Origin: Rhodopirellula sp.
Lineage (GTDB): Bacteria; Planctomycetota; Planctomycetia; Pirellulales; Pirellulaceae
NCBI GenBank assembly: GCA_002690925.1
Contig: NZGD01000176.1
Span: forward strand, 1 to 33,973
DNA: 33,973 nt
Direction of reading: 5' to 3'
Positions 33,079 through 33,973 of this stretch are shown here, piece by piece (the first letter of the stretch is position 1; each line of letters opens with the position of its first letter). Below the pieces are notes generated by a model, which saw nothing but the letters and a program-made list of their open reading frames with translations, was not told the DNA's origin and made no database searches. The translations under genes and the position numbers were made by a program.

Positions 33079-33973
33079 TTGTGCATCAAGAATTCCACTC
33101 ACTCAGTTTGGTTTTGTGTCGGGATGGTGCTGGTTGTGAGTGCAGGTTCTGAAGAATCGGTTGCCCAGCACAGCGATCCGGTTGCCCCAGTGGCACGAAA
33201 AAACGTCCTGTTCATCGCGGTTGATGATCTGCGAGTCGAACTGGGCTGTTATGGGCAGAAACACGTTCGTTCGCCAAATATTGATAAACTTGCATCGCAG
33301 GGTTCATTGTTCGAACGTGCTTATTGTCAACAGACGGTATGCAATCCATCTCGGGCATCGCTGCTGACGGGGAGGAGTCCAGATCAATTGAAGGTCTGGG
33401 ACCTGCCCACCCACTTTCGTGTGCATTCGCCTGATGTCGTGACGCTTCCCCAGCTGTTCAAAAGTCATGGTTATCACACCCAGTGTGTTGGGAAGATTTT
33501 TCACAATTGGCGTCAGGATGAATGGAAGGGTGATTCCGTTTCATGGAGTGTTCCTGCACGTCTTCATTACAATAGTCATGGACGCGACAAACCGCAGGTG
33601 GATGGGGTGTTGCCTGCTAATCTCGCTTCAGGTGTGGGTGGAACGGAATGTCGAGATGTTTCTGATGAGGCCTACTTTGACGGTCGAGTTGCGACCTTGG
33701 CATCGCGGGTATTGCGGGAGTGTGCTGAGAGTGAAAATCCCTTTTTTCTGGCGGTGGGATTTTGGAAGCCACACACGCCTTTCAACGCCCCCAAGAAGTA
33801 CTGGGATCTCTATGAACGATCCCTGATTCCCTTTCCACGCCATTTAAAACCTCCGCAAGAAGTCCCCGAACTGGCACTGACCAGTGCACGCTATCGCGAC
33901 GGCGAAGATTCAGACTTGTTGAAAGAGATGCATCATGGCCATTTAGCTGCAATCAGCTATCTGGATCACCAGA
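33079..33973 (+). CDS. Iduronate-2-sulfatase-like sulfatase, N-terminal part (cut by window end)
   Basis: The frame opens after TAA 33061-33063 and runs to the window edge without a stop, giving about 298 residues. [20 protein letters not shown] holds the metal Asp49-Asp50. [11 protein letters not shown] and [17 protein letters not shown] (formylglycine Cys88 in C-N-P-S-R) follow, then VGKIFHNW and [24 protein letters not shown]. The [13 protein letters not shown] and F-x-K-P-H-T-P-F-x-x-P patterns are typical of iduronate-2-sulfatase-like sulfatases, a subfamily different from the neighbouring gene. The likely start is TTG 33079 ([20 protein letters not shown], a signal-like segment) with AGGAAG 8 nt upstream; ATG 33124 would cut the signal short. 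The C-terminal domain lies outside the window. Confidence 0.88.
   Translation, partial: MCIKNSTHSVWFCVGMVLVVSAGSEESVAQHSDPVAPVARKNVLFIAVDDLRVELGCYGQKHVRSPNIDKLASQGSLFERAYCQQTVCNPSRASLLTGRSPDQLKVWDLPTHFRVHSPDVVTLPQLFKSHGYHTQCVGKIFHNWRQDEWKGDSVSWSVPARLHYNSHGRDKPQVDGVLPANLASGVGGTECRDVSDEAYFDGRVATLASRVLRECAESENPFFLAVGFWKPHTPFNAPKKYWDLYERSLIPFPRHLKPPQEVPELALTSARYRDGEDSDLLKEMHHGHLAAISYLDHQ

Noticed and set aside
33071..33139. Short [18 protein letters not shown] from ATG 33071
   Set aside because: It stops after 22 codons, is out of frame with the sulfatase, and its ATG lies directly against the ribosome-binding site.
1..33973. tRNA genes, transposases, integrases or phage genes
   Set aside because: No cloverleaf with a GTTCRA-type arm in a proper context and no mobile-element protein family was found.

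Overview
The window looks like a planctomycete chromosome segment of roughly even base composition. The evidence is the set of families that are abundant together in that phylum: DUF1501 proteins, a heme-DUF1549-DUF1553 protein, multi-heme c-type cytochromes, formylglycine sulfatases, a secreted WD40 propeller, and redoxin and copper-monooxygenase fusions. Most products carry signal peptides or membrane segments, so this is largely an envelope and periplasm gene set. I see no tRNA, rRNA, CRISPR array, transposase, integrase or phage gene.

Layout. (1) 1-2208, plus strand: the tail of a DUF1501 gene, a WD40 protein and a GQSNM-type carbohydrate acetylesterase, joined by stop/start overlaps. (2) 2213-9582, minus strand: a protein-like 60-codon fragment with no start, a glycerophosphodiesterase with a membrane N-terminus, an HdeD-like membrane protein, a TPR protein with an Arg-Pro-Ser repeat tract, a SnoaL-like secreted protein, an 0.8-kb gap and a bestrophin-like channel. 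(3) 9773-18059, minus strand: a SYLF protein, a DUF502 membrane protein, a redoxin-cytochrome-copper monooxygenase fusion, a histidine kinase/response regulator pair and a cyclopropane-fatty-acid synthase. (4) 18785-23872, plus strand: the heme-DUF1549-discoidin-DUF1553 gene with its DUF1501 partner, then a UPF0178 gene. (5) 23925-26305, minus strand: two adjacent alpha/beta hydrolases (an epoxide-hydrolase-like protein and a CE7 esterase). (6) 26719-31384, plus strand: an archaeal-type peptidyl-tRNA hydrolase (PTH2), then an overlapping pair made of a pentaheme cytochrome and a secreted beta-propeller. (7) 31441-33973: two divergent sulfatases of different subfamilies, the second cut by the window end and probably starting with TTG.

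How they may work together. Two themes recur, both inferred from families and context. One is breakdown of decorated polysaccharide: sulfatases, CE6-like and CE7 esterases, the DUF1549/1553 and DUF1501 pair, and the pentaheme-cytochrome/propeller pair as a possible secreted oxidoreductase. The other is envelope homeostasis: HdeD, bestrophin, SYLF, DUF502, CFA synthase, glycerophosphodiesterase and the two-component pair. No single stretch is clearly an undescribed system. The strongest leads are the pentaheme/propeller pair, the redoxin-heme-dicopper fusion and the orphan C-terminal coding fragment at 2213-2401.
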